Below, one piece after another: positions 35,728-45,070 of a stretch of DNA of 64,000 nucleotides. Position 1 is the stretch's first letter; each line of letters opens with the position of its first letter. This DNA is from Celerinatantimonas diazotrophica (GTDB taxonomy: Bacteria > Pseudomonadota > Gammaproteobacteria > Enterobacterales > Celerinatantimonadaceae), in the NCBI RefSeq assembly GCF_004339545.1, contig NZ_SMGD01000014.1:114109-178108 (forward strand). Reading direction: 5' to 3'. The position numbers were made by a program, and so were the translations under genes. The notes under the pieces are model-generated. The model worked only from the letters and a program-made list of their open reading frames with translations. It made no database searches and had not been told where the DNA came from.

Positions 35728-36909
35728 TTAGATCACGAGGCCAACGACAGCTGCTGACAGCAGGCTGACTAAAGTCGCGCCATAGACGAGACGAAAACCA
35801 AAGCGTGAGACCACATTGCCCTGTTTTTCGCTGACCGCTTTAATAGCCCCGGCGACAATGCCAATAGAGGCAAAGTTGGCAAATGAAACCAGAAAGACTG
35901 ACAAGATCCCCAATCCTCTGGGGGTGAAATTCATCGCAATTTTTTGCAATGTCTGCATGGCGACAAATTCATTGGCGATTAATTTGGTGGCCATAATGGA
36001 GCCGGCTTGCAGTGCATCAGCAGATGGAATGCCGATGACCCACGCCAGTGGATAGAAAACATAGCCCAGTAGTTGCTGAAATGACAGGCCAAAGATGGCT
36101 GAAAAAATCGCATTGAGTAACGCGATCAAGGCAATAAAGCCAATGAGCATTGCTGCCACGATCATCGCGACTTTAAAGCCTGCCAGAATGTATTCTCCGA
36201 GCATTTCAAAGAAGCTCTGTTTTTCATGGAGCTGTTCAAGTTTTACTTCGGGTTCTGCACCTGGCTTGTAAGGGTTGATCAGCGATAAAATAATAAACGT
36301 TGAGAACACATTTAAAATGATGGCAACCACGACATACCGAGGTTGAATCATTTGCATGTAGGCACCCAGAATCGACATCGAAACGGTCGACATCGCCGTT
36401 GCCGCCATCGTGTACATCCGTCGCGGCGATTGTTGGGAAAGAATCGTTTTATAGGCGATAAAGTTTTCTGACTGGCCTAAGGTGAGTGAGCTAATGGCAT
36501 TAAATGACTCGAGTTTCCCCATGCCATTGACTTTAGACAACACGGTACCAATGATCCGAATCAGCCACGGCAGAATTCTAAAATGCTGCAAAATACCGAT
36601 TAGTGCTGAGATAAAGATGATTGGGCAGAGAACGTTTAAGAAGACGTATGCCATCCCTTTGGGGCGCATCCCATTAAACACAAAATCTGTGCCTTTCCCG
36701 GCAAAAAACATCAATTTATCAAATGCTTCAGCGATGGAATGCACAATTGCAATGCCGCTTTGAGAATGGAGCATTCCCCAGGCAAGTGCAATCTCGATGA
36801 CCAGTAGTTGAATAATATAACGAGGGCGAATTTGGCTGCGTTCAAAGCTAACCGCAATAGCTAGCGCAAAAATGACGACCAGAGCCAATCCAAAATGCAG
36901 CAATGGCAT
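35728..36909 (-). CDS. Concentrative nucleoside transporter (NupC family)
   Basis: A 393-aa CNT-family symporter importing nucleosides with H+ or Na+. N-terminal helices, a gate domain with [33 protein letters not shown] (the family GxxE substrate-site motif) near 140, and the C-terminal [20 protein letters not shown] motif are seen. A DeoR regulator is encoded just upstream on the same strand and probably controls it. Confidence 0.93.
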   Translation of the reverse strand: MPLLHFGLALVVIFALAIAVSFERSQIRPRYIIQLLVIEIALAWGMLHSQSGIAIVHSIAEAFDKLMFFAGKGTDFVFNGMRPKGMAYVFLNVLCPIIFISALIGILQHFRILPWLIRIIGTVLSKVNGMGKLESFNAISSLTLGQSENFIAYKTILSQQSPRRMYTMAATAMSTVSMSILGAYMQMIQPRYVVVAIILNVFSTFIILSLINPYKPGAEPEVKLEQLHEKQSFFEMLGEYILAGFKVAMIVAAMLIGFIALIALLNAIFSAIFGLSFQQLLGYVFYPLAWVIGIPSADALQAGSIMATKLIANEFVAMQTLQKIAMNFTPRGLGILSVFLVSFANFASIGIVAGAIKAVSEKQGNVVSRFGFRLVYGATLVSLLSAAVVGLVI

Positions 36910-37036
36910 AACGATACCTATGGTGATTAAAAAAAGCGCCGCGAGTCTAGCACAGCCCTTGTTGTGATAACACGATTAATCAACGATGCTTTGATTTAGC
37001 AACCTAACCCCAGCGATCAAGCCGGCTGGTTAAGTG

Positions 37037-37804
37037 TTAAGTACAGTAAACATCGACCCCTTGCTGTGCTATTTGTTCTAAGAACACCGTATTATTAACA
37101 TTCTGATTGGTCACTAATTTATCCACGGCTGTCAGTGGCGCGTAAATAAAGCGGCTGACTTTGCCAACTTTACTATGATCGGCCAGCACAATGTGTTGTT
37201 TCGATTGGGCAAACATCGCTTCTGCGATGGCACTTTCCCACTGATAGTAACTGCTGATTCCGCTGGCATGAATGCCCACTGGTGACACAACCGCCACATC
37301 AGCCTGATAGCGATAAATGGCGTTGATCGTCTCGCCACCACGTGTTTCGTTTGCCCCTGCAAGCATATTCCCCCCCAGTAAGATGACTTCATTGTGGGTT
37401 GGATTTTGACCATGATTAAGTGTCAGCGCCACCTGCAGGCTATTGGTGATGATGGTCAGATTCATCGGTGCTTTAAGCTGTTCGGCGAGGTGAGAGGTCG
37501 TGCTGCCAGCGTCAATAAAAATAGTCTGTTCTGGGGCGATGAGCTGTGCGCACTGTTTAGCAATATGAATTTTTTCTTGGGTGCGGGCGCCTTGACGAAT
37601 AATTAAAGGGGGTTCTGCAGGAGTATCCAGAGCGAGAATGCCACCATGAACCCGCTGTGCTAATCCTTGATGAGTCAGTTTGATAATATCGCGGCGAATT
37701 GTTTCACGGGAAACATTCAGCGCATCCATTAACTGGTCGTTGCTGAGTTGTCGATACTGGCCAAGCAGTGATTGAATTTTTAAAAGTCGCGTTTGTTGCA
37801 GCAT
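37037..37804 (-). CDS. DeoR-family regulator
   Basis: A 255-aa DeoR/GlpR protein: N-terminal HTH (LKIQSLLGQYRQLSNDQLMD, NVSRETIRRDIIKLTHQG) and a sugar-phosphate sensor domain with IFIDAGSTTSHLAEQL. Located 127 bp upstream of the nucleoside transporter, co-directional, consistent with control by a ribose-type phosphate ligand. Confidence 0.88.
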   Translation of the reverse strand: MLQQTRLLKIQSLLGQYRQLSNDQLMDALNVSRETIRRDIIKLTHQGLAQRVHGGILALDTPAEPPLIIRQGARTQEKIHIAKQCAQLIAPEQTIFIDAGSTTSHLAEQLKAPMNLTIITNSLQVALTLNHGQNPTHNEVILLGGNMLAGANETRGGETINAIYRYQADVAVVSPVGIHASGISSYYQWESAIAEAMFAQSKQHIVLADHSKVGKVSRFIYAPLTAVDKLVTNQNVNNTVFLEQIAQQGVDVYCT

Positions 37805-37877
37805 GTTTCACAGGAGTCACTAATTGCTGTTGTTATCAGAGCATAAATCTGGTTCGAACGCACGGGTTTGTTGGTTG

Positions 37878-38954
37878 TTAATGTGGCTGGTTTTGGTTTT
37901 GTCGGTATTGACGAGGACTCATCCCGAACCAGCGCCGGAAGGCTCGAGAAAATGCACTTGTTTCAGAATACCCCAGCATCAATCCCATCTCCGAGATTGG
38001 CATTTGTTTTTGATGTAGATAATGAGTGGCCACTTCTTGGCGAACCTTATCCACGAGACCACTAAAGCTTAAATTTTCCTGACGAAGGCGCCGTTGCAAG
38101 GACCACCGAGATAAATTCAATTGCTCTGCAATGGTGTCCAGGTCGGGTTCACCGTCGAGCAGGGCACTTTGAATGTGCGCACGGGTTTGGTTGATCACAT
38201 CTTGAGCGGGAGGTTGCATGTTGAGACGTTTGAGAGCGTCAGTCATCACACTCAGTAAAATCGGGTCATGCCCTGGCATCGCTCGTTTCAGATCGCTTTT
38301 GGGAATTAACAGCGAGTTGAATGGCTGTTCAAAGTAAACCGGTGCATCAAAAACTTTACAGTGTTCATGCCAAAGTTCTGGACGAGGATGTTCAAAGTGA
38401 ACTTCGCGCGGTGCCCAATTTTTCCCTGCACACTGGCGAATCAGATTGAAGATCATACCCATTGTCAGCTCAGCATCTTGGCGACGACAGACTATGGCAC
38501 CGTGGCGAACCTGATAATCAAAGCGATAGCATTCGCCCTGTTCGACAAACTGTACAAAAGTATCATGTTGGTGCCAATGAAACGCATTGGCGACATTGGT
38601 TAAGGCATGGGCGAGGTTGGCTGAACACAAACCAATGTAACCAATGAGCCCTAACGATTGCGGTTGAAATTGACGGCCATAGTAAAGACCGAAGTTATCA
38701 AATTGACTCTCTTTGGCTGCTTCTTCAAGCACTTTGCAGTAGTTGACTAATTGCAGCGATTGCGTTGGTGAGGTGAGAATTTCGGGATTAATGCCGCTGC
38801 GACCTAAAACTCGGTCCACATCTGCACCATATTGGCTGATGAACTGATCCAGACCACTGGCCGCAGCGGCCAGTACACCTTGATTTACACAAATATTTTC
38901 ACGCAGCGCAGCGCCAATGAGCGGACGGGTAATCAACATTTGGTCAGTCATCAT
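37878..38954 (-). CDS. AraC-family regulator (OruR/GbdR-like layout)
   Basis: A 358-aa AraC protein with an N-terminal arabinose-binding-type domain and C-terminal double HTH (DLDTIAEQLNLSRWSLQRRL; MLGYSETSAFSRAFRRWFGM). It follows the kinase gene at 39107 on the same strand after 152 bp and is probably the regulator of the amino-alcohol module. Start at 38954, or one codon later. Confidence 0.87.
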   Translation of the reverse strand: MMTDQMLITRPLIGAALRENICVNQGVLAAAASGLDQFISQYGADVDRVLGRSGINPEILTSPTQSLQLVNYCKVLEEAAKESQFDNFGLYYGRQFQPQSLGLIGYIGLCSANLAHALTNVANAFHWHQHDTFVQFVEQGECYRFDYQVRHGAIVCRRQDAELTMGMIFNLIRQCAGKNWAPREVHFEHPRPELWHEHCKVFDAPVYFEQPFNSLLIPKSDLKRAMPGHDPILLSVMTDALKRLNMQPPAQDVINQTRAHIQSALLDGEPDLDTIAEQLNLSRWSLQRRLRQENLSFSGLVDKVRQEVATHYLHQKQMPISEMGLMLGYSETSAFSRAFRRWFGMSPRQYRQNQNQPH

Positions 38955-39106
38955 AAACTCCTATGTCAGAGTGAACATAAAGATTTATGAAGCAATTTTT
39001 ACACCAATGTCTTATTTATTATATTTCAATAAGTTAGCTTATTTATGGCGCGTGTAAGCGCTGCCGCACGCACTGTTTTTGCGCTGCTGTGCGAAGTTTG
39101 TGCATG

Positions 39107-40111
39107 TTACTGACCAATCGGCAGCCCGTCAGTTTCCAAATATTGGCGGCATAAACGTACCGATTCATTCGCCCATTGATCGCCAAGGCTTAACGTCATC
39201 TGGGTTTGCGCATGGGTGCCTGTCCAAGCTAACATTTGGATTCGGCGCTGAATGATCATGGCTGGTAAAATGTCAATATCGGCCGCCTCACAATGCGCGT
39301 GTGTTTCGTAACCATTGAGCCATTGATCCACCCATAGCGGTGCATTAGCTAGATGTTCATTAAAGCTGATGGCTGCGGCTAAATCGTGCATATACCAACC
39401 CATGCCACAGTCATCAAAATCAATCACACGGGTTTGACCATCGAATAAGAGAATATTGGTTAAGCGTAGATCTGCATGGATTAAGCCGTAGCGATCATCA
39501 CTCATGCCATATGAGGTCATCTGCTGTGCGACTTTTTGTAGTGCTTGTTCGATGATCGGGTGATCGTCAGCGTTTAGATGCGGCGCATTTTGCCAGCGCC
39601 CCCAATGAGCATGCTGGCTGACCATGGTTTGATGGTTCCAGATGATGCGCTCAAAATTTTCTGGGCGTCGCCAGCTTCGCGCATGTTGATGGAGTTTAGC
39701 GTTGATAGCTCCCAGCGCAAAAAAAGCTTTAGGGTCAACTTCGCTGGTGGGCATATCACCTTCGATCCAGTCGAACATTACCGCATAACGAGGTTCGCCA
39801 TCGGCGAGGGTTATTTTCTGAACTCGTTCGCCATCTTTATTTGCGATTGCTTGGGGGACTTCGATACCACTGGCATTTAAGGCATCCAGCCATAACAGTT
39901 CACTTTGAATCGCATTCAAGCTGTGGTAGTCAGGGCGATGAATCCGCAGCGCATAGCGGTGATTTGCACTCGTTATTTTTAAAGTGGCATTTTCTGAGCG
40001 ACATAATAAGTTGATATCGCCCTGATAGGGGGCTGCATAGCGCTTTAATAGCGTTGAAGCCAATGCCAGAATCTGCTGATCGGTTAAGGTATCGTATTGT
40101 TGCGTGGACAT
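39107..40111 (-). CDS. Amino-alcohol kinase candidate (APH/choline-kinase fold)
   Basis: A 334-aa phosphotransferase with the kinase catalytic motif HADLRLTN near 212 and metal-binding DFDDCG near 229, the pattern of the aminoglycoside phosphotransferase/homoserine kinase II superfamily. It is divergent from an ethanolamine-type permease and near a phospho-lyase, so I infer phosphorylation of ethanolamine or 1-amino-2-propanol. Alternative: a protein or other small-molecule kinase. Start has GGAAACTCC-rich upstream region but no strong ribosome site. Confidence 0.75.
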   Translation of the reverse strand: MSTQQYDTLTDQQILALASTLLKRYAAPYQGDINLLCRSENATLKITSANHRYALRIHRPDYHSLNAIQSELLWLDALNASGIEVPQAIANKDGERVQKITLADGEPRYAVMFDWIEGDMPTSEVDPKAFFALGAINAKLHQHARSWRRPENFERIIWNHQTMVSQHAHWGRWQNAPHLNADDHPIIEQALQKVAQQMTSYGMSDDRYGLIHADLRLTNILLFDGQTRVIDFDDCGMGWYMHDLAAAISFNEHLANAPLWVDQWLNGYETHAHCEAADIDILPAMIIQRRIQMLAWTGTHAQTQMTLSLGDQWANESVRLCRQYLETDGLPIGQ

Positions 40112-40364
40112 TTGGAAACTCCATCTCTTAGTCGATAGTGAAAGCTTCTAATTTTCTACTGTGTTTTGCTTGACCTTTGATTGCAGTCAGCTCTGGGGGA
40201 TGCTCCATTGAGTCAACTGAGCGGCTAAATTGACTTTAGGTGGCAAACTGCGTTGGTTTTGGTCAAGTTTTCTTTTGTTGAATCATTGATTATCAAAGGG
40301 ACGTTCAAAAAAGCGTCGATCATTCGCTATTTGAATTGTTTCGGTCGATCAATGGAGATTTCGC

Positions 40365-41729
40365 ATGACAGAAAAACTTAAACCGACGCTGGGCACACTG
40401 CATTTATGGGGAATTGCAGTGGGGCTGGTGATTTCGGGGGAATATTTTGGCTGGAGTTATGGCTGGGGGGTTGCGGGGACATTGGGCTTTTTGATCACGA
40501 CTGCCCTAATCGCCGTGATGTATACCTGTTTTATTTTTAGCTTTACGGAGTTAACCACTGCGATACCTCATGCCGGTGGTCCTTTTGCATACAGCCGTCG
40601 CGCTTTTGGTGAAACAGGGGGGTTGATTGCAGGGATGGCCACCTTAATTGAGTTTGTGTTTGCGCCACCCGCGATTGCAATGGCGATTGGTGCTTATTTA
40701 AATGTTCAGTTCCCGCATTTAGACCCGCGTTATGCTGCAGTTGGCGCCTACTTAGTGTTTATGACTTTGAATATCCTTGGGGTGAAGTTAGCTGCAACCT
40801 TTGAGTTATTGGTCACCCTGTTGGCGGTCATCGAGTTATTAGTCTTTATGGGGGTTGTGGCGCCGGGATTTAGTTTTAGCCATTTTGTTATCAATGGTTG
40901 GGCTGGTAGTAATCAGTTTAGTTCACATTCTCTTGCTGGAATTTTTGCGGCGATTCCATTTGCTATCTGGTTTTTTCTCGCCATTGAAGGGGCGGCTATG
41001 GCAGCCGAAGAGGCCAAAGATCCAAAACGCACCATTCCGAAAGCTTATATTTCCGGCATTTTGACGTTGGTCGTGTTAGCAATTGGGGTCATGATGTTAG
41101 CCGGAGGTGCTGGCAACTGGCAACAGCTCTCAGGAATTAATGATCCGCTGCCGCAGGCGATGAAAATAGTGGTTGGGGCCCATTCGGGTTGGATGCATAT
41201 GCTGGTTTGGATCGGTCTGTTTGGCTTAATCGCGAGTTTTCACGGCATTATTCTTGGTTACTCTCGGCAATTTTTTGCGCTGGCCCGGGCCGGGTATTTG
41301 CCGGAAAGCCTGGCAAAATTATCTGTGTTTAAAACGCCGCACCGAGCCATTATCACCGGTGGCATCATTGGTATCATCGCCATCTTCAGTGATAGTTTCG
41401 TTAACTTGGAAGGAATGAGCCTCACCGCGGCTATGATTACCATGGCTGTTTTTGGTGCCATTGTGATGTATATCATGAGTATGTTGAGTCTGTTTAAATT
41501 GCGTCGCAGTGAACCGAATTTACCGCGCAGTTTCCGTGCGCCAGGCTATCCGGTGGTTCCAGCGATTGCGCTGCTGATCTCAGTTTTGGCATTGGTTGCA
41601 ATGATCTGGTTTAACCTGATGCTGGCGGGGATTTTTGTCGGAATGCTAATCGTCGGTTATGTCTATTTCCGCCTGACCGGTGCGCAGCGTCAGCATGCTC
41701 CGGAAGATGCGATGTTAGCGGGCAAATAA
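40365..41729 (+). CDS. eat: Ethanolamine-type permease (APC family)
   Basis: A 454-aa APC transporter. Start LGTLHLWGIAVGLVISGEYF and GGPFAYSRRAFGETGGLIAG are characteristic of the Eat ethanolamine permease group, with 12 helices and the mid motif EGAAMAAEEAKDPKRTIPKA. Ribosome site GGAGATTTCGC. Divergent from the kinase gene across a 253-bp shared control region. Terminator at 41856. Confidence 0.88.
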   Translation: MTEKLKPTLGTLHLWGIAVGLVISGEYFGWSYGWGVAGTLGFLITTALIAVMYTCFIFSFTELTTAIPHAGGPFAYSRRAFGETGGLIAGMATLIEFVFAPPAIAMAIGAYLNVQFPHLDPRYAAVGAYLVFMTLNILGVKLAATFELLVTLLAVIELLVFMGVVAPGFSFSHFVINGWAGSNQFSSHSLAGIFAAIPFAIWFFLAIEGAAMAAEEAKDPKRTIPKAYISGILTLVVLAIGVMMLAGGAGNWQQLSGINDPLPQAMKIVVGAHSGWMHMLVWIGLFGLIASFHGIILGYSRQFFALARAGYLPESLAKLSVFKTPHRAIITGGIIGIIAIFSDSFVNLEGMSLTAAMITMAVFGAIVMYIMSMLSLFKLRRSEPNLPRSFRAPGYPVVPAIALLISVLALVAMIWFNLMLAGIFVGMLIVGYVYFRLTGAQRQHAPEDAMLAGK

Positions 41730-41855
41730 AGTGATTTTGGTTTAGTTCTGCCGCCGCAATAGTGGCGGTTCATTCGCTTTGATGAATCGCGGTAATGTAC
41801 TTTTAAAGTTGTTGGGCTTTTGGCAAAACTATGACTGAAAAAATCATCAATAAGT

Positions 41856-41890
41856 GAAAGCCATCTGGATAAGCAGATGGCTTTCTTTTT
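41856..41890 (+). terminator. Intrinsic terminator after the permease gene
   Basis: Stem GAAAGCCATCT / AGATGGCTTTC (11 bp, perfect) with an 8-nt loop and a following T-run. It lies 127 bp after the permease stop. Confidence 0.92.
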
Positions 41891-41933
41891 AGCTGCTCAT
41901 TTTGAAAAAGATTTCTATTTTGGACTTGGAAAA

Positions 41934-42005
41934 ATGATGCAGAGCGAAGGGACTAACTTTGACCCGACGGCGCTTCTTATCATCCAGCGGATGTGCGTGC
42001 CATGA
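41934..42005 (+). CDS. Possible 23-aa ORF of a small-ORF cluster
   Basis: The frame MMQSEGTNFDPTALLIIQRM plus CVP ends with a TGA that overlaps the ATG of the next small frame. The ribosome site is weak (GGA). May be part of a decayed gene. Confidence 0.2.
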   Translation: MMQSEGTNFDPTALLIIQRMCVP

Positions 42006-42166
42006 GCCATCGAGATCTTAAACATCAAATAGCGAAGGTAACTCCGAGTGTTGATCATTCCCAACATGGGATTAAACTGAAAGGTAGTACAAATATTCAT
42101 CAAACGATGCCCATCAGCCCAGAAGGTAGTCGCACTAAATCTGATATGCCAAAAAATGAATCATAG
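42002..42166 (+). CDS. Possible 54-aa hypothetical ORF
   Basis: A 54-aa hydrophilic frame beginning MSHRDLKHQIAKVTPSVDHS, rich in Ser, Lys and His, with no recognised domain. It overlaps the previous frame as ATGA and ends 11 bp before the 72-aa gene. May be real or a broken piece of one gene together with its neighbours. Confidence 0.3.
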   Translation: MSHRDLKHQIAKVTPSVDHSQHGIKLKGSTNIHQTMPISPEGSRTKSDMPKNES

Positions 42167-42177
42167 AAGGGAATAAT

Positions 42178-42396
42178 ATGTTTAAGAAATTGATACAAAA
42201 ATGGAAAGACGATATGAATACCCCTGCTTCAGAAGTGGATCTGCTGAAAGGTTTGAAAACAGGAACTGGATGTTATGATTCTGGTGAAGAATTTAGGAAA
42301 ACTGCGGCAGATCAGGCTCTTTATGGTGGTTTTAAAACGCCCCCTAACGGGAAGATCGGTGTTCCTTGGGATGGTAGTCTCAGGATGAGAGAATAA
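42178..42396 (+). CDS. Small hypothetical protein, 72 aa
   Basis: A 72-aa protein with a strong AGAAGGG ribosome site 8 nt before the ATG. Begins MFKKLIQKWKDDMNTPASEV and ends with a Gly/Pro-rich tail (GGFKTPPNGKIGVPWDG). No domain recognised. The good ribosome site and compact composition argue for a real gene. Confidence 0.5.
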   Translation: MFKKLIQKWKDDMNTPASEVDLLKGLKTGTGCYDSGEEFRKTAADQALYGGFKTPPNGKIGVPWDGSLRMRE

Positions 42397-42500
42397 CCAG
42401 TGGATTTGAAAGTCGGTCAACCCACTTAAAATAGGGAAACTAACCCTTTATTGCTCCCATGATTCATTGTGAAAAAATGAAATTAAGTCGTGTATTCATA

Positions 42501-42535
42501 TAAAAAACCGATATCAGAAAACTGATACCGGATTT
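42501..42535 (-). terminator. Intrinsic terminator, phospho-lyase side
   Basis: Stem CCGATATCAG / CTGATACCGG with AAAA loop, flanked by an A-run (42502-42507) and TTTT (42532-42535). On the minus strand all ten pairs form (one G-U), with a U-run following, so it best fits the gene ending at 42633; it may also act on the plus strand. Confidence 0.8.
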
Positions 42536-42632
42536 TGCCGCCTTAAAAGGAGTGGTCAACTGATCCATTTTGTCTTAACTGTTCGGTATTAGAGCTTCGG
42601 CCCCTTTTCCCTTGCCAATTAGTCAGTTTGAC

Positions 42633-43973
42633 TTAAGCGGTGAGCTCAGTGAGTGATTCATCTAACGCACCCACCAACCAGTCAATATCTTGTTCTTGGA
42701 ATGCCAGTGGCGGACGCAGTTTGAGGACGTTACCATAAGGGCCTGCTACTGAGGTTAAAACATGTTTTTCTCTGAGCCGTTCAATCACATCCAGCGCTAG
42801 TTGTTGGTCAGCTTCTTTACTGGCGCGATCTTTAACTAGTTCAAAGCCGATAAATAGCCCGGCACCGCGAACATCACCGACGCACTCGTGTTTATCCATT
42901 AATGTTTGTAGCTCTGTTAAGAGTTTGCGACCGACGGTTAGGCTGTGCTCTTGCAAGTTTTCATCACGAATCACTGTCAGTACAGCTTGGGCTGCGGCCA
43001 TCGCGACGGGGTTGCCTCCGAAGGTGTTAAAGTATGGGATGTGGTCGCTAAATGAGGCAAGCACATCGCTTTTAGCAAATAATCCAGAAACAGGGATGCC
43101 ATTACCCATGGGTTTCCCCACTGTGACGATATCGGGCACTAAAGCATGGCGGGCAAATCCCCAGAATGCTTCGCCGGTGCGGGCAAAGCCAGGTTGAACT
43201 TCATCGGCGATGAAAATCCCCCCATTTTGATGGACGACATCAATCGCCTCTTGCATAAATCCGGCAGTACCGGGTAACACACCATCAGATGAAAAGATGG
43301 AGTCGGCTAAAAACCCGGCAAATTTAATCCCATGAGCGGCCATGTCATCGATCTGCGCTTGCATCTGTTGGGCAAACCAGTGGCCTAAATCGACATCGCT
43401 GAGTCGGTAATGATCCGGAGACGGCAAAAGACGTGTGGTAGCATCCAATGTCTGACCTGTGCCTAGTGCTGGCGATGCGCCAGAGGTTAGGGCGCTGGTA
43501 CCATGGTAGGCTTCTTGAGTTACAATAATGCCTGTTCCTGAGCTGTATGAGCGTGCAACTCGCATGGCTAGATCATTGGCTTCGGACCCGGTACACATGT
43601 ACATGGCGCGATCAATTGCGGTGGGCATGGTGGAGAGGATGTCTTCAGAGTAATCCAAAATACGCTCATGCAGGTAACGGGTGTGCGTATTAAGCTGATG
43701 CATCTGTTCATTTACAGCGTTAATAACTGCAGGATGGCAGTGGCCAATGCTGGCAACATTGTTGTATACGTCTAGATATTTGTCTCCGGCGGCATCCCAT
43801 AGATATTGGCCTTGGCCTTTCACTAAGTGGACCGGTTTACGATAGAACAACCGATAGGACTCTCCGAGTACTTTCGAGCGTTTGTCGGTTAATTCGCGAG
43901 TATGACGGTCCAACCCTGCTGCATGTTCAGCTCGAAAACTGTTGGTGTCCATAATGGTGGATCGCGTGGCCAT
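42633..43973 (-). CDS. Class III PLP enzyme, ethanolamine-phosphate phospho-lyase-like
   Basis: A 446-aa class III aminotransferase-fold protein. PLP-site parts: CTGSEANDLAMRVARSYSSG, IADEVQPGFARTGEAFWGF and Schiff-base K287 in VGKPMGNGIPVSG. The KPMGNG segment and GHCHPAV region are those of the AGXT2L1/ETNPPL group, which splits phosphoethanolamine into acetaldehyde, ammonia and phosphate. Near a kinase of the right fold and an ethanolamine-type permease, this gives a consistent pathway. Alternatives: an ordinary omega-transaminase such as a beta-alanine or alanine-glyoxylate type. The start could also be the second ATG (MDTNSF, 43952). Confidence 0.8.
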   Translation of the reverse strand: MATRSTIMDTNSFRAEHAAGLDRHTRELTDKRSKVLGESYRLFYRKPVHLVKGQGQYLWDAAGDKYLDVYNNVASIGHCHPAVINAVNEQMHQLNTHTRYLHERILDYSEDILSTMPTAIDRAMYMCTGSEANDLAMRVARSYSSGTGIIVTQEAYHGTSALTSGASPALGTGQTLDATTRLLPSPDHYRLSDVDLGHWFAQQMQAQIDDMAAHGIKFAGFLADSIFSSDGVLPGTAGFMQEAIDVVHQNGGIFIADEVQPGFARTGEAFWGFARHALVPDIVTVGKPMGNGIPVSGLFAKSDVLASFSDHIPYFNTFGGNPVAMAAAQAVLTVIRDENLQEHSLTVGRKLLTELQTLMDKHECVGDVRGAGLFIGFELVKDRASKEADQQLALDVIERLREKHVLTSVAGPYGNVLKLRPPLAFQEQDIDWLVGALDESLTELTA

Positions 43974-44066
43974 GGTTACCCCCTGAATAATAGTTTTTTA
44001 CTGGCAATAAACTGTATCATGCCGAGTTTTTACTCAAATACAACAAAGTACAAAAATACACACAAG

Positions 44067-44083
44067 TACACAAACGTTGTGTA
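44067..44083. promoter_or_regulatory. Inverted-repeat operator candidate between phospho-lyase and pdxY
   Basis: TACACAA-ACG-TTGTGTA is a perfect 7-bp dyad with 3-bp spacer in the 230-bp divergent region; a further copy-like TACACACAA lies 10 bp before it, and GTACAAAAA before that. Repeated near-identical motifs suggest a multi-site operator controlling one or both genes. Confidence 0.5.
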
Positions 44084-44203
44084 TTCGCTAGTGTATTAGG
44101 CAGATTGCTTATTTTTTATATTTATTTTTTATTAGAAATGGGGTTTTCGTGAGCAAGTCACTCGTAGCATAATGCTTCTATGTTGAAGTAATAATCAAAT
44201 TTT

Positions 44204-45067
44204 ATGCCTTATCATCTGCTATCTATACAAAGCCATGTCGCCTTTGGACATGTGGGAAATTGTGCTGCTGTTTTCCCACTGCAACGCCAAGGATTTGAAG
44301 TTACCGCGATTCATACCGTGCAGTTTTCCAACCACACTGGATACGAGCAATTTAAAGGTGATGTATTTCCTCCCACGCATTTACGCACGGTGCTTGATGG
44401 GGTTGAGCAGTGTGGAGCGCTGGACAATATGAGTGCCCTGCTATCGGGATATTTGGGAGACCAAAATACCGGGGAAGTTGTTCTGGATGCGTTGGCGCGG
44501 ATTCGTGCTCGCCAGCCGAATGCATTGTATTGCTGTGACCCGGTTATGGGGGATGTGGGCTGTGGCTTTTATGTTCAGGATGGTTTGCCTGAATGGATCC
44601 GCGATAACGCGATTAGGCATGCAGATATGATTACGCCTAACCAGTTTGAACTGAGTTTTTTAGCCGATCATCATATTAGTTCGCTCAATGATGCGATTAA
44701 AGCAGCGCAGATGGTGCGTAAAAGAGGTCCTAAGCAGGTATTGTTGACATCTTTGGATGTCAAAGAACTAGCTGAGGACGAGATTGGAATGTTGTTGGAT
44801 AACGAAGATGGTTGTTATCTAGTGGTGACCCCGAAACTTGATTTTAAAGAAATCTTAAGTGGTGCCGGAGACGCTACGAGTGCTCTATTTTTAGCTCAGT
44901 TGCTTAAAGGAGCCGCGCCAGAACAAGCTTTGCAGTTCGTCGCGGCTTCTGTTTATGCATTATTAAAACAAACGGCTCAGTCTGGTGAGCGCGAATTACA
45001 GTTAATCGATGCGCAGGATGCCATGCTGAATCCCTCTCAACTCTTTCAATTAAAAAAGATACTGTAA
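44204..45067 (+). CDS. pdxY: Pyridoxal kinase PdxY
   Basis: A 287-aa ribokinase-fold kinase that phosphorylates pyridoxal to PLP. Family signatures: start MPYHLLSIQSHVAFGHVGNC, YCCDPVMGDVG, ITPNQFELSFL, and the catalytic loop GAGDATSA near 220 with the base Asp. It is followed 3 bp later by a transporter gene and is divergent from a PLP enzyme. The vitamin-B6 link is discussed in the findings. Confidence 0.93.
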   Translation: MPYHLLSIQSHVAFGHVGNCAAVFPLQRQGFEVTAIHTVQFSNHTGYEQFKGDVFPPTHLRTVLDGVEQCGALDNMSALLSGYLGDQNTGEVVLDALARIRARQPNALYCCDPVMGDVGCGFYVQDGLPEWIRDNAIRHADMITPNQFELSFLADHHISSLNDAIKAAQMVRKRGPKQVLLTSLDVKELAEDEIGMLLDNEDGCYLVVTPKLDFKEILSGAGDATSALFLAQLLKGAAPEQALQFVAASVYALLKQTAQSGERELQLIDAQDAMLNPSQLFQLKKIL

Positions 45068-45070
45068 GTT

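Noticed and set aside
43974..44203. Riboswitch upstream of pdxY
   Set aside because: The leader shows dyad operator motifs but no fold I can match to a known riboswitch class.
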